Shown here piece by piece: positions 35,080 to 47,500 of a stretch of 64,000 nucleotides of DNA. The first letter of the stretch is position 1, and each line of letters opens with the position of its first letter. The notes beneath the pieces were generated by a model, which was not told the origin of the DNA, did not search any database, and saw only the letters and a program-made list of their open reading frames with translations. Source of the stretch: Hypholoma sublateritium FD-334 SS-4 (Eukaryota; Basidiomycota; Agaricomycetes; Agaricales; Strophariaceae); assembly GCA_000827495.1 (NCBI GenBank), contig KN817632.1:60703-124702 (forward strand), read 5' to 3'. Position numbers and translations under genes: made by a program.

Positions 35080-36845
35080 ATGATGAACGACACCATCAGC
35101 GAGCAGCGACGTCCCAAAATTCGCGTGGCTATCATGTAAGTGTCTGTCCTATCTGCAAATTATTCGACTAAAAATGTAAGTCGACAGAGGCGCCGGAATC
35201 GGAGGTCTATCCCTTTCGGCCGCGTTGGGTGCACTTTTGAACAATGAAAAATTAGATATTAACATTTATGAGAGTACTTCCGTTATCTCAGACTCGGTGG
35301 GCGCTGGGATTTCCCTATGGCCAAGGGTCTGGGAAACAATCAAGGCGATCGACCTGAAAAAGAGTCTGCTGCAATTTGTATCTCGACCTCCCGATAAATC
35401 AGCTCGTGGGTATCCATTCTACTTGTATTGACATAAATAATCCAATAATGATATGCAAAAGGCCTTGTATTCCAGATGCGAAAAGGAGACCAGAAGGAGG
35501 GAGTTTTCGTCTGTGATATAGTCATGGAAGGTGAGTTCAAGATGAGTTTACTGTTTTATGGCAATCTCAAAATTAGTTTGTCACCTTTCACAGGCGGGTT
35601 CATCCCAATACACAGAGCAGATTTGCAACAGACACTTCTGAGTCACATATGCGGCTCTTTGCATCTCAAGCATCGTGTTTCTTCGTTTGAAGAGCTCGAT
35701 AACGAAGTGAACATCCGCTTTGACGACGGCACGACAGCAAAGTGTGATATCTTGATAGGCATGGATGGTCTCAAGTCAGAAGTACGCAAGAGCTCTCTTC
35801 AACAGCATATACCTTCGTCCCGATCGGTTGACCCAGTATGGTCTGGTACTATGGTTTATCGGGGATTGGTTGAGAGAGATGTGCTTGACAAGCAATTTCC
35901 CGGTCATCGTACTATTACTACGCCTATGATGGTGCGTTGTTAGTCTCACCGAAAAGAATGGTACTAAAGTTTGTATGTATCCAGTACATAGGGAAACACA
36001 AGGTGAGAAGCTTTGTTGGATTTTACAATGAATTTCATGCAAAATAGTATTCTGCAGCATATCGTTGCGTATGCGATATCGCGCGGCTTGATAAACGTGG
36101 CGGCTTATATCAGTGATATGTCGAAGGCAGGTACTCCATGTGGAGAGTTCATCGCCACGGGGTTTGCCGTAAAAGATGAGCTCTTGGCTGCGTTCACGGA
36201 CTGGGAGCCAGAACTTCAAGTTTTATTACGCGTACGTATTATTTACACACGTAGTACAATGGCAGGGTGCTCAAGTAGAATCTACTTCCAAGTCCCTAAA
36301 AGAGCCGACGAAATCGCCAATAAATCAACTCGTACCCCTGGAGCGCTATTCGTTTGGCAGAGTGCTGATAGCAGGTGACGCAGTATGTATCTTCGGTTTA
36401 TTTGTTGGTACCATGAAAAGTATTTCATTACACAGGCGCACGGAATGCCTCCCCATCAAGGGGCGGGCGCTAATCAAGCAATTGAGGTTAGTATATAACT
36501 TTGAATCACATGCAAACATATCTGATCACGCTTGGATAGGATGCGTATATTTTAGCAAACCTATTATGTCATGGATCCAGTACAAGGGAGTCGATCCCCA
36601 AGATTGCAGAGATATACAACGACATACGCTGTCCCGAGGGAAACCGTGTCCTCCAAGCTTCCATCGAGTTTGGAAGACTGTTAGACTTGACCCACCCGTG
36701 CGTGGAAGGCTACAAAGAGGGCTTTAATAGCAACCCTGTTGAAATTTTGAAGGCATTAGGAAAGAAAGTAGGCGAGGAATTGGAGTGGATATACAAAAGT
36801 TCTGTTGAAAGAGACAAGCGCCGCGCCTTACATATGATGGATTAA
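35080..36845 (+). CDS. FAD-dependent monooxygenase, salicylate-hydroxylase type
   Basis: Nine exons (35080-35135, 35188-35405, 35462-35530, 35594-35931, 35985-36002, 36058-36231, 36266-36382, 36436-36486, 36540-36845) join exactly to 448 aa. The dinucleotide-binding GAGIGGLS (G20, G22, G25) is at the N-terminus. GGFIPIHRADLQQ carries the conserved arginine, DILIGMDGLKSEVRK the DG motif, and LIAGDAAHGMPPHQGAGAN (D329) the second FAD-binding motif. These class A flavoprotein monooxygenases hydroxylate aromatic or polyketide substrates using NAD(P)H and oxygen; the substrate is unknown. No signal or membrane segment. Exon 5 is only 18 nt. No biosynthetic core enzyme lies nearby, so a role in aromatic breakdown or tailoring cannot be decided. 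Confidence 0.94.
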
Positions 36846-37107
36846 TGGATGATTACGTGACAATTTATATCATGGTACGCCTTGTTTTTCTTTTCGGGAT
36901 TATGACAGAGACGGTGGGATGGGCCAATCCGGCTCGACTGGAGTGCGCTTGAATGAACGTGACGCAACCTGCAAGAGAGCCTCTGTTTCATTTTATAGGC
37001 AGACGCGTCGCGTTGTGCTTCCCCTGCACTTCCCAACGACACGCAGCGTGCACTTCCGAATCCTCGTCGCAATCCACCCTCTGCCGTGCCCCTTCCCAGA
37101 TCCTGGA
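36846..37107. other. Intergenic region left of the MITE-like element
   Basis: Short spacer between the monooxygenase stop and the left direct repeat of the mobile element. No coding signal. Confidence 0.5.
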
Positions 37108-37113
37108 GGGGCG

Positions 37114-37183
37114 TACGGTAGGCGGGATCGCCACGGTTCATTTTTCACTTTTCACTTTGTCGGTTCGTCTTGTGACATATTCT
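37114..37183 (+). repeat. Left terminal inverted repeat (70 bp)
   Basis: Perfect inverted match to 37768-37837. Contains the inner direct repeat TTTTTCACTTTTCACTTTG. Confidence 0.9.
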
Positions 37184-37767
37184 ACTACTTGGCTCTCGGG
37201 CAGCCCCGCCATGGCCCATCGCGCCTGTGCGGTTGCTCGCCGCTCAGAAATCAGGGAACGGCTACTCGGGCGCGGCGCTTTCACACGATGGGGACCGGGC
37301 CATCTGGACTTTGCGCGGAAACTGCGCGCCAGTCGACCGGCCCGGAGTCGACCGCCCAGGACCGCCCCCCGCCAAAGAAAGAGTTTCAAAACGGGTTTCC
37401 ACCCGTTTAGACAGTCAATTTATGTCATATATCACTTATTCATATCATTGATATACCGTATAAAATGACACTTCAGTATATAATGTGCTCGTTGCCCAGA
37501 AATCACATAAATAAATGCAGTCTCTAAATACAGCGAGTTCAAACCAAGTTCAAACCACAAGTTTAGTTATTTATTAGTTATTTAGCTAGCTTTTTGTATT
37601 TTTGAGGACCAAAATATGAAGCAATGTTCTTGTGCTTCATGTGCTCAACTCAGAGCGGCCGCATAGCCATAAATTCCTCATCCTTCGGAGCTCTCGAGAC
37701 GCTGAACGCGAACTTTCATGTGTCGGCGAGGATCTCGGCCATCACATGTTTCGCCAAAGCGACGGTG

Positions 37768-37837
37768 AGAATATGTCACAAGACGAACCGACAAAGTGAA
37801 AAGTGAAAAATGAACCGTGGCGATCCCGCCTACCGTA
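37768..37837 (-). repeat. Right terminal inverted repeat (70 bp)
   Basis: Perfect inverted match to 37114-37183. Its outer end lies 321 bp before the start codon of the next F-box gene, so the element may contribute to that promoter region. Confidence 0.9.
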
Positions 37838-38158
37838 GGGGCGTACCGGCGGGAAACATCACTCCGTATTTCATTTAATTTTCGCGCGTGGTTGTAGATG
37901 CAAACGCTGTACGCCACAAATAGAATAAATTGATGGCAGGTGGCGTCCGGCCAAACATACGCAACTTCCGGTCCGTGCTCCTCCGACCCACCTTCGACTC
38001 TATGTTTGGCCCAAGTTTGGCCCGCACGGTGTGAGTCAACCTTACTGCTGTGCATCCGCTTCCTGAACACTTCCTGCAACTTGAAGGCCTGAAGCTTCGA
38101 ATCACTACGCGTGCGGTTCGCCGCTTTTCTCTCAGATCTGGCTACCACCTGTCGCGAC

Positions 38159-39829
38159 ATGGCGTCCGAGTCTCTTGGGCACCTATTAACAACTAACCAA
38201 GCTCCGACCGATCACGAACGCGTCAGACTGAAGGAGACTGTCGCCGGGTACGACGATAAACTGAACTCAATCAACCAGAAGATATCCGCGCTGGAGGAAC
38301 AGCTACGTATTTTGAACACGGAGAAGACGGCTCTGCTCGAAGCCTCCGCGCCTTTCCGCCGGGCCCTTACGCCCTTCCGGCAGCTCCCCGAGGATGTCGT
38401 GCGTGCGATCTTTGTCGCATGCCTGGAAACGCGATGGAATCCCACAATGGCTAACACGGAGGCACCCGTCCTCCTCACCCAGATCTCCAGAGCCACACGC
38501 ATGATCGCGCTAACAACACCAGAGCTATGGGCCTCTATTCACATTCCAATCATTGTATGTGTTCGAACAGAAGTAATGGACATAGCAAAGTCGATTATGA
38601 CTGCACGGGCTGAAGGTGTCAAGGAATGGCTGCTTCGGCGCTCAGGCAATCTCCCCCTCCATATTTCTGTCTACGAAAGCCGCGAATATGGCCCAACGAC
38701 TCGTTCTCTTGATTCTGACTCGGGAGTTATAGATGTTCTTATAGATGTTCTCGTAGCTTGCAGCTCTCGCTGGAAAACTGTGCACTTTTTATGCCGTCCG
38801 ACATTCCTTTCCCACATTTCACCGTTGAACCGATCCGACGTTCCACTCCTCCAGTCGCTCACCATGTCGACATTTGTCAATTTAGAAGAGGAGGATAACC
38901 TTTGGATAAATAGTGACATCTTGAAGGCCCCAATGCTGCAGACATTTCGTCAAACAGGCGCAGGGGAAGCGTCGCTGTACCCAGTAAATTGGCCCAATCT
39001 CACACATCTTTGCTGTACCGAAATCAACTCCGATAATATGGATGGCCTCGCGCACGTACTCCACCAAGCTATTGCTCTAGTCAGGCTCGATCTATTTGTA
39101 ACGGGATCTGAGCCACCTTCCTTGGGCTCCATATCACTTCCATACCTCACGACATTGGTTGTCACTGAGTACTCCGCTCACCTGCATGAACTTGGTGAGG
39201 GAATATTCGGGTCCATACATGCACCATCGCTGGATATTATCAGCTATAACACCAAGATTTATAACATTGCAAGATCACCGGGATTGATAGCGTGTTTAAA
39301 GCGGTCATCAAATATTCGAGAGCTGTCCATTGGACGACCTAGCTCGCTCGACATCCTAATCGAGTATCTCAGCCACTGTCCTTCCCTTCTCACCCTTCAT
39401 ATCCCAGCTCCTGACCACATCTTCGACCCTCCCCTACTCAATCCTAGCAACAGCACTATTTTCAATGCTCTTACTAAAGATGACCCTGCTCAATGCCTCT
39501 GTCCACAACTGGAATATTTTCGATACGAGCCACCGCTGGTTGTGTCTCTACCTGCTTTACGTGACTTCCTCATACGCCGAAATGGTACGATTCCGGGCAT
39601 GAGCTGCTTGAAAGCTGTGGTAATGAATGTTGAATATGATCCCATCGAAGAGCCGCTCATCAAGGCGATTCAGTCTGCGGACGTGGTAGGGGACACCCGG
39701 CTCGAAGTATCTTTCAGAAAGGTCATTGCCTACTCGCCAGGATTGGCCCAGGGCATCAACCGCGCTACTTCATCGGTTGACGATTGGTGGCCGTCCGGAA
39801 TTGTCGACGACATGACATACCTTTGCTAA
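38159..39829 (+). CDS. F-box-like protein with N-terminal coiled coil
   Basis: Single-exon gene of 556 aa counted from MASESLGH; an in-frame ATG 16 codons upstream is possible but the later one fits the family. Residues about 22-62 form a heptad-rich coiled coil (LNSINQKISALEEQLRIL). It is followed by a short F-box-like motif FRQLPEDVVRAIFVACLE and the conserved continuation ending in TPELWASIHI. The rest is a loose leucine-rich region. Coiled coil plus F-box is the standard layout of the expanded Agaricomycete F-box family, presumed SCF ubiquitin-ligase adaptors. A MITE-like element lies 314 bp upstream. Confidence 0.88.
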   Translation: MASESLGHLLTTNQAPTDHERVRLKETVAGYDDKLNSINQKISALEEQLRILNTEKTALLEASAPFRRALTPFRQLPEDVVRAIFVACLETRWNPTMANTEAPVLLTQISRATRMIALTTPELWASIHIPIIVCVRTEVMDIAKSIMTARAEGVKEWLLRRSGNLPLHISVYESREYGPTTRSLDSDSGVIDVLIDVLVACSSRWKTVHFLCRPTFLSHISPLNRSDVPLLQSLTMSTFVNLEEEDNLWINSDILKAPMLQTFRQTGAGEASLYPVNWPNLTHLCCTEINSDNMDGLAHVLHQAIALVRLDLFVTGSEPPSLGSISLPYLTTLVVTEYSAHLHELGEGIFGSIHAPSLDIISYNTKIYNIARSPGLIACLKRSSNIRELSIGRPSSLDILIEYLSHCPSLLTLHIPAPDHIFDPPLLNPSNSTIFNALTKDDPAQCLCPQLEYFRYEPPLVVSLPALRDFLIRRNGTIPGMSCLKAVVMNVEYDPIEEPLIKAIQSADVVGDTRLEVSFRKVIAYSPGLAQGINRATSSVDDWWPSGIVDDMTYLC

Positions 39830-40109
39830 CATACCCTCTTTCCCATTGCCTTTGTCTCGCATTTTGTCTCGCACTTATGCCACTCATAATGTGTATTGTC
39901 AAATAGATATTCACTCAGCACTGTAAAAATTACTTCTTCCTGCTTCAGCCGTCCATGCAAGCTCACACGCCAGCTCAAATATCCGCCTACTGCACATCAG
40001 TACGCCTGTTTGCGCCTTCCAGTCATATCGACATGTTACATAATATATAGATATACCACACAAAAAAGTCTTGGCTTCTTGGAGAATGTGCGCTGCCGGT
40101 CTCCGCTGT

Positions 40110-41358
40110 CTACGTATACCCAATTTGCTCTGGCGACACTGTAGTGTGACCCACAACTTCAAGTGCATTTATATTGGGATTTTGCCCCCCAAAGGGAATG
40201 CTAGAGGCGGCAATTGTTGGTTCGGTCTCTGAGGTGAAATTTGAGGCAAGGGCGACTCGGGCTACCATGACGGTGGGTGCAATAGCCTGAGTAATGTAAG
40301 CGTCGCGGCCAACAAATAACGCATCTGGGGTGACATACCGCTGTGGCATAAAGGATGACACCTACGTAGTTTTCAGCCGTGAAAAGCGTCAGAGAGTTTG
40401 CATCATTCTGTGGAATGGCCGATAACACCGCGTTTGTTACCAATGCAAGTGAGTAAATAAATGCGGACTGTATAATGATTTCTAGTATATTGTAGAAATG
40501 TGTCTTTGTCCCACTCAGAGTTTGCCTTGCAGCGGAATAGATGCGATAGGCAATGAGGACGGTTGTCCATAACGTCACTGCCAGTGTTGTAAACAGACCG
40601 GCAGAATTCAAACGATTGATGGTCGTGGTTATCTGGAATGAGCTGGGTAAAAGACTGAACACCATGGCAGATAAAAATAATGCTACAAACATAAGTAGTA
40701 TAAGTATTCAATTACGAATGGATACACTGAACTCGTACCAATTTCGGCCATGAAGAGAAGAAAAGACAGTGCAATAGTTCGAAACGAGTTATTCCAGACT
40801 TTAAAGCATCGCCATATCTGTGAAATGTCAGAGGGTTCAGGGAATCAAAGTCATGCCAGTGGTCACTCACAAGCAATCCGTCAGCGACGATAAAAGGTAG
40901 AACGTGGGTAATGGTGCCCAGCACAACATTGTTCGTAAAAGCAGTCGATTCTGCCAAGAGGCTGGCAGACCTCGATTCTCCGTTTGTTCCAATGAATAGA
41001 CCAATGTCTACCCATAGCATAACGCTGCCAATAATATTGACGAGATACAATACCGTGATTGCTGTGAAAACTATACGGTTTGTCGACGATTTTCTGGCCA
41101 CTATTAATACACCAATAATTGTTCAAAAAAGATCAATGCTCGAAGAAATTTTACCTACAATATATGTACATTGTCCCAAAATAAAGAGGGGTGTAAAGTC
41201 CTGTTAAACGTAGGATAGAGTAAGTCAGTTTATGAAGTAAAATCCAACGGCCACGAGTCATATATACCGAATAAAAATACGTTCAGCAATTCCGAATGGA
41301 GAAATCCACTCATGATTGCCTTTTCATCGGAAACAGATAACGTGAAGGTAGTGGACAT
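40110..41358 (-). CDS. Seven-transmembrane fungal membrane protein, copy A
   Basis: Six exons (41268-41358, 41159-41200, 40871-41100, 40739-40817, 40339-40682, 40110-40286) join exactly to 320 aa. Hydrophobic spans include NRIVFTAITVLYLVNIIGSV, HVLPFIVADGLL, the segment around LFLSAMVFSLLP, LFTTLAVTLWTTVLIAYRIY and FIYSLALVTNAVLSAI, giving about seven helices. The C-terminal AIAPTVMVARVAL followed by a polar tail is the hallmark of a large Agaricomycete family of integral membrane proteins with receptor-like topology and no assigned ligand. The copy B gene 1.9 kb away has the same intron positions, so the two arose by tandem duplication. A minus-strand TATAAAAA about 60 bp upstream may be the promoter. 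Confidence 0.88.
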
Positions 41359-41417
41359 AACAGTGAGCTTGTAGTCAGCTGGAGTAGACGTATACTTCCA
41401 GAAGTGCATGTACTCGG

Positions 41418-41425
41418 CTTTTTAT
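41418..41425 (-). promoter_or_regulatory. TATA-like box of seven-TM gene A
   Basis: TATAAAAA on the minus strand, about 60 bp before the start codon. Confidence 0.4.
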
Positions 41426-43290
41426 AACATCCTTTGACCTGTCAATGATCAAATCAATGATAGTCTCCGAACAGCTTATACTTGGCTGAAACAAGTGTTG
41501 CTTTTGATGTAGATATTTCTGTGAAGAGTACTTGTTACAACGGTTGGTTGCAGTATTTTGTCTCCCGTAGCCAGACAACAGTCCCAGGCCTTTTATAATA
41601 TTGGGGGCTTCCTCGACGCGCCAGCAAGCAGCTGCACCCATCACTATGTTAGCGTTTTGTTTATGAGATTTCTAAGCAAGACTGCAGCGCGTCCGCAGAT
41701 TTGCAGATTGCCACTGTGTGCAAGAGCATCAGTATCACTTCCCATATTAAACGCTGCAGATGGTTGTTACACCGGGAACTTCAGCTGAGAAGTACATATT
41801 AGAACCAGTCAACGAGAACTTCTATCTTTGCATCTCTTGTTCTGCTCCTTTTCTGGATCGACAGATTTATTAGCACGGCCCTGGAACAGAGAATCAAATT
41901 TCGTATGCATGATCAGGGGGAGCCCTTACCGATACGAGTTGCAGTTCGTCAAAGTGGCAAGGGGCGTTCGAAGCCAGCAAGGGAGACAAAAGCTAGGCGT
42001 TTCCCACAGGAGAGTACGGAAGCATAGTATGATGAGAATCAACGCAGGGGGTATGCCAGTGCTATATATCTGTTGCCACCGTGAGTATTACCTCGGCGGC
42101 TGAGGTCTCGATCCTAGATCGTGGCTTCATGCCGAATATCAAGCTTTCAAGGCCAAGCACGGCCTACGTTGTCCGCATGGGATCGGGGCATTGTCAGAGG
42201 GGCGTGTAGTGTGCTGGGGTGGCACGCGGACACAGCTGCGAGTCTACTACGAGTTTGGCGGTCCGGCGAGCTCAGGAATAAGTCGCGAAGGACGGCATGT
42301 CGGTGTTCAGCGCACGGACGATGAGTATGGCGGACATAAAAGGGCGGCGGCGTCGACGACGACGCGGCGTGCTGTAAAGGGAGATCGAACGCAGCGCCCT
42401 GCGCGCGAATTGGCGAGATGATGAGATGGCGCACGCCCGGATGGCCGCACGGCTGAATCAGTGAATGGACGCAAGTGAAGGTCGACGTAAGGTATCGGCG
42501 AGGCGCACACCAAGTGCGGCGGAGGAGCGACGAGACATACATGGCGGGGGAGAAGAATATACTCGACGCAGTCGCAGAGGAAATGGGGGGTCTCAGTGTC
42601 GCACACAGCGACGTGGGAACGACGATTGGGCTTGTAGTTCGAGCGGATGCAGCTTCAGATGGTGGACGAAGTTAGAGAGGAACAGGCCAGTGAAGAAAAC
42701 TCGCCCAGATCAACAGCACCCGAAATTCGCTCAGGCGATGACGACGCGGTGCCTGGAGCATCAAGAGCACGCGCCGCACGTACGGAGCATGAAAAGCCCT
42801 CATCTTTCGGGGAAGCAAACACTCCGCCTGGACATAACTGGAGCGATCAGCCCCGTTGTCCAGTCACGCACGTCCTTGACGGTGATGCATGATTTGTAAC
42901 GCGGCGGCGGGGTTCTGGACGATATGGGCTTGCCGGAGATTCTATTGTTCGAGAATGAATAGTGTCGGAGGTGGACGTAGAGGTACGGTCCAGTGCCACG
43001 AATACGAGCTGAATCAGCTCACAAGAAAATTCGGGTTCAGCGGACCGACGCGCCGTAACACGCGCGCCTAACGAGCCACGCGTCTATGAAGAAGTGCAGT
43101 GTCGCACGGAGGCACAGTACGTGTCAGGCGCAGCCATGGCCTTCAACCAAAAAAACGATTAGCACAGATTGGCGTCCTGAATTACACAGAAATACAATTT
43201 ACAGAAAAACATCATTGGATTACTGGAGAAAGCGGGCTCCAGAATACCGCGTCACGGTTGCACTCTTTATGTTGACCTCGCTTGTCCTCC
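41426..43290. other. Spacer between seven-TM paralogues, GC-rich
   Basis: The stretch 42100-43130 is GC-rich with many overlapping open frames on both strands (for example 42147-42542 minus and 42465-42899 plus). None has recognisable domains, hydrophobic segments or consistent splice sites. The composition contrasts with the AT-richer paralogues on either side and suggests inserted or decayed sequence. Confidence 0.5.
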
Positions 43291-44519
43291 CTACTCCGCG
43301 TGTTGAGCCACGGCTTCATATCTCTGTACATCTGGGCTTTGTTGTCCAGATTGAACACCAGAGACGTCACTTGTCGGCTCAGTGTCTGAAGTGGAATTTG
43401 ACGCAAGGGCGACTCGAGCCACCGTGATGGTAGGTGCGATGCCCTAAACATAATGTGTGTCATGAGCAATATAATGCGATATCTAATTTGACATACCGTT
43501 ATGGCATTAAATATATTTCCTACGTAGACTGAAACCTTGAGTAATGTCCAGATGTTTGACGGCGTCATAGGAATTGCCGTTAACACTGCAATCACCACCA
43601 ATGAAAGCGAGTAAATGAATGAGGACTCTGTTATAATCTCCAGTATATTGTAGAAGCGGGACCTCTTCCGGTTTAGAACATGACTCGAGGCAGAATAAAT
43701 GCGATATGCGATGAGGGTGGTTGTCCATAAGGTGACCGCGAGTGCCAAAAACAGACCGGTGCCGTTGGTTATGCCTGACTTTGTCGAATCTGTGCTAGAT
43801 GTAAAACTAAACACCAGGGTAGCCAAGAAGAGTGCTGAAACGTATATATAAGACTCCATTCATGAATGAAGGGACTGAACTAACCAATCTCGGCCAAGAA
43901 TAGGATCAGTGAGAGTGCAATAATTCGAAGCGAGCTATCCCATATTCTGAAGCACCGCCATATCTATGAAAACAAAGATGAGAGGAAGCCAAAGGTGTGT
44001 CATTACCAAAGGTGTCTCACAAGTAATCCATCCGCTACAACAAGAGGTAGACCAGATGATACTTCAAGCAGCACACTACTTGGGGTAAAATTTGAACCCC
44101 TTATTTCTGTTAAGAGCACTCCTAACGGAGACTCCCCGTTCATTCCAATTTGGCGGTGTATATCTATCCATAGTACGGAGCCTCCAATAACATTGCTCGC
44201 ATATAATATCGTGATTGCTGCGAGAACTACGCGGTTTCTGGAAGCTTTTCCGGTGACTGTTAATACACCAATAACTGTTAGAAAAATGGATAATATTTGA
44301 GGATAGAATGGTCCCACTACATATGTACATCGTCCCAAAATAAAGAGGGGTGTACATTCCTGTTAAATATAGAGTGGAATTAGTAAATTTATAAAGTAGA
44401 TTACGAAGGTAATAAGTCAGAAATATACCTAATAAAAGAGTGTTTAGCATATCCGAGTTGAGTGTTGCATTGATTATTGCCTTTTCTTCAGAAACAGTCA
44501 CTGTATAAGCAGGTGTCAT
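43291..44519 (-). CDS. Seven-transmembrane fungal membrane protein, copy B
   Basis: Six exons (44429-44519, 44321-44359, 44021-44256, 43885-43963, 43497-43834, 43291-43443) join exactly to 311 aa. Exon lengths are 91, 39, 236, 79, 338 and 153 nt against 91, 42, 230, 79, 344 and 177 in copy A, with the same phases. Shared landmarks are YTPLYFGTMYI, LWIDIHRQIGMNGES, PLVVADGLL, LAVTLWTTTLIAYRIYSAS, RFYNILEIITESSFIYSL and GIAPTITVARVALASN. The closest conservation is in the middle helices and the cytoplasmic segment after GIAPT; the tails differ. Function is unknown; the topology suggests a receptor- or channel-like plasma-membrane protein. Confidence 0.88.
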
Positions 44520-47500
44520 GGTAGAGAGCTTGTAGTGGAGAGCTTGTAGCGAGTAATAGATGCATACGCTGTGAAGTCCTTCTTTATAGCACCTTCAAAT
44601 CAATGGCGATCTTAATAAATGACCAATTAATGACGGTCTCCTAGCTGTGTTACGTCGGATAACGGACGGCCTTTGATGTTGATCTTTCCGGAATGATAGG
44701 AATATTGACCAACCTCAGCATTTCTTGCAAAGCCGTGCTGGACAGAACTTGATCGTTGCCGCGGAAGGTCAGCCCCCTCGCTTTCGTCCTGCGTTCCTAC
44801 ATTTCCATCAGCTCATTATGAAGGTAGGATCAGACGCGCGTCCCAGGGCATCATTACGCTGAAGGCGTGTCCTAAAAGTATGGATCGCCGGACACGCGGC
44901 AAGACGTCACCGCGACAGGGCTGTGGGGCGAGCCGCGCATACAAATCCCCTTCACAGGAAGAGCATCTCGAATTCCAGACCATCGGGCCTAAATCCTTGC
45001 GCTTACGCTGTCATCGACAGTAAGCACCTTGCTGCTAGGATGTATGTGGCCCGAAATTCGCGATGTCTCAAAGACCAACTGCGAGGTGAATCTGGGCGGC
45101 GGTACGCGTCGGCCATTTGCATGTAGGTTACGTGGAGCAGGGAGCGATGCGCGCTATTCCTAGAATATCCCAGGGCGCGCCATTGCCTTCTGAGAGCACG
45201 GACAAGCGCGTAGTGCGCACGCCTCCCCCGCCGGAAATGAATGGCTGCGCAAGGACGGTCCGTCCCGCGAAGAACAGCCCGAGCCGGACGCAACCGCTCG
45301 GGGGCCTGCAGCGCAAATGCAAGGATCAAGTTGTTGTGGGCGTGGCGGCGCCAGGGCGTGCACAGCGGACCCTCACCCGCGAGTCGGCGCAGATGACCTG
45401 CATACACGCAGGGTGGGACAGTTGCGGGGCGCTCGACAAGGATGGTGCACGCACACAGGGCCGCCCTGGAGCTGGTGCGAATGAGTCGGACGTGCGATCG
45501 ATTCAGAGGTGGCGATCGAGGCGCTTGTCCAGCTTCATGTCGGTCTGCGACGTCGTGGAAAATATCCTGTGCGCTCATAATTTTGGAGTATCCTCGATGA
45601 TATCCGATATGCGATTCGAGTGAGAGCGGCTGCGAGAGCCGAGATCATGTATTGCGCATGCGGGGCGTTGTCATTCCAGAATTATGGCGACGGTGTTGGG
45701 GGGAGGCACAGATACAGGGGCGGCGCCATGCAAGCGCATATACGGTGTCACTGGCGACGCACCGGGTAGCGGGACGCGCGCATACACGCACGGTCCGATG
45801 CTGGCAGGCGCAGCGCACGCGACGGATTCGCAGCGCGCAAAGGCGTCGAGACACAAGGAGTAATAATGGCGGCCGGAACGAGGCCGTTGCTGGAAGGAAC
45901 ACGTCGACGCGGTGCACTGAACGTCGCCCCAACAGCGTGGCGAGGTGACAGGCAGTCGGATTACACCCCTAAACTCGGAGGAATGATAACCGCGGGTGTC
46001 CAGGCGGACCAACTGACAGCGCGGCAGAGAGGTGGATGGCGGGCGTCCAGCGGTGGTGGGGTGGGCGCTAGAAAACGCGGAAAAGTGCGTGCTGTGGCGT
46101 CTGGAGCGCGTCTGAAAGCTTCGGGTGATGATTATGAAGACGTTGGCCACAGGAGTATCGATGTCGACGAGGCGCAGTAATGACGAGACGCAGCCGAGGA
46201 TCTAGGCATGATAAATGAGAGCGCCGGAAGGGCGTGCGGGCGAATACGATGAGACTGAAAGCCGACGAGCAACCCCGAAGGTGTAAAATGTACACAGGGG
46301 GCCTCCAGACGCGACACGAAGCCAGGTGGCTTCAGGCGATGTCCGCGTCCAGCGATCGCTACGCAAGTGCATACACGAGCCCGTCGTAGCTGCTAGCAGG
46401 ATATTATGTTGGCAGGCGTCACTCAGTCGAAGACGACAGCGCAGCGCGCGCGAGGTGCCATGGCTTGTTATCTTGGATACTGTGGGTCCGGCGTGCAGTG
46501 AAAGTGGAGGGGGATGGGGCGGCGGAGTGTTCGGACAGAGCGAGCGTTGGACGTGGCGCGACGGACCGGCGGTGATCCGGCAACGGCAACGCCCACGGCC
46601 CCACGCGCTTTGCACGCGCTCCCAGATTCTCCTCCGGCCCACCGACATTCGCGACATCGTCAACCAAACCTGCTTTTCACGAATCTATGCACTTGTCGCC
46701 GTCACCAGATGCCCTCCCTGTTCCTTCGCTGCGCTGTGCCTCGTAAATTCGTCGTTTCCTCCCCGTTTCTCGTCCATTGTTGGCCCTCGAGCGATTGGAG
46801 TCTGCCGATATCGGTCAAATTCGAACTTACCGTCTGTCCGTCCCTGAAGCCCGCCAACATAATATCAGCATAAAGGTGTCCTGTTCCCCGCTGCGACGAC
46901 GGGCTCGTGCATGCGCTTGCGCAGCTATTACATGTCGCCCCAGGGCCACACCGACACCCTCCGCCTCCGCCTAGCCCTTCCTTGCATTCGGCGCCCCTCG
47001 CAGCGCCGGTACCTCATGTCGTATCTCGGTTTCGTCGTGGCCGCGGTCGTTGATTATTCGCGCATTATTCGCACTCCTTTTTGTCTGTAAACGTCGTATG
47101 TCGATTCCATCCATCATGCGATGAGGCTTCTGCTGATATTTCGCTGATTTAAGTGAGGGACAGCATTTCTATCAACGGTCAAGGCGCGTCGCCGTGCCAT
47201 CTTATCTCGGCAGTAATCCATTGTGCATCGTCCCTGCGCCACTTCCTTCCTCCAGCAGTCGTCGTCCCAGTACTCGAAAGTTTCCATGCTGCGTACTGCT
47301 GGAAAGCTTCCACACGAGACCAACGTGAGGCTGTCTCAGGAAGACCGGCTCCGGCATTACGTCCAAGAACGACAAGTTCCTTGTGAACAGTTCGCTTTTT
47401 ACGCTTTCATCTCCCGCTCGTTCCCGGCTGGCGACCCAGGGAACATCTCGGAACCAGGACATCCCACTCACCTGCCCAGTGTCTCTACTCTGCATCCAGA

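Larger units (their letters stand above)
37108..37845. mobile_element. MITE-like non-autonomous DNA transposon with 70-bp perfect inverted repeats
   Basis: Positions 37114-37183 and 37768-37837 are perfect reverse complements over 70 bp, beginning TACGGTAGGCGGGATCGCC. The pair is flanked by the same word on both sides: GGGGCG at 37108-37113 and 37838-37843, extending to GGGGCGTA if the next two bases are included. This looks like a 6-8 bp target-site duplication. The interior (584 bp) has no recognisable transposase and only short open frames. Identical arms imply recent insertion or arm homogenisation. The 6-versus-8 bp ambiguity leaves the superfamily open; 8 bp would suit a hAT-type element. 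Confidence 0.85.

Noticed and set aside
42147..42899. Long overlapping frames on both strands at 42-43 kb
   Set aside because: Arg/Pro/Ala-rich translations on both strands are expected from GC-rich DNA; no domain seen.
45003..46847. Series of 100-190 codon frames on both strands
   Set aside because: Same composition effect as above, with no introns, motifs or hydrophobic segments that make sense.
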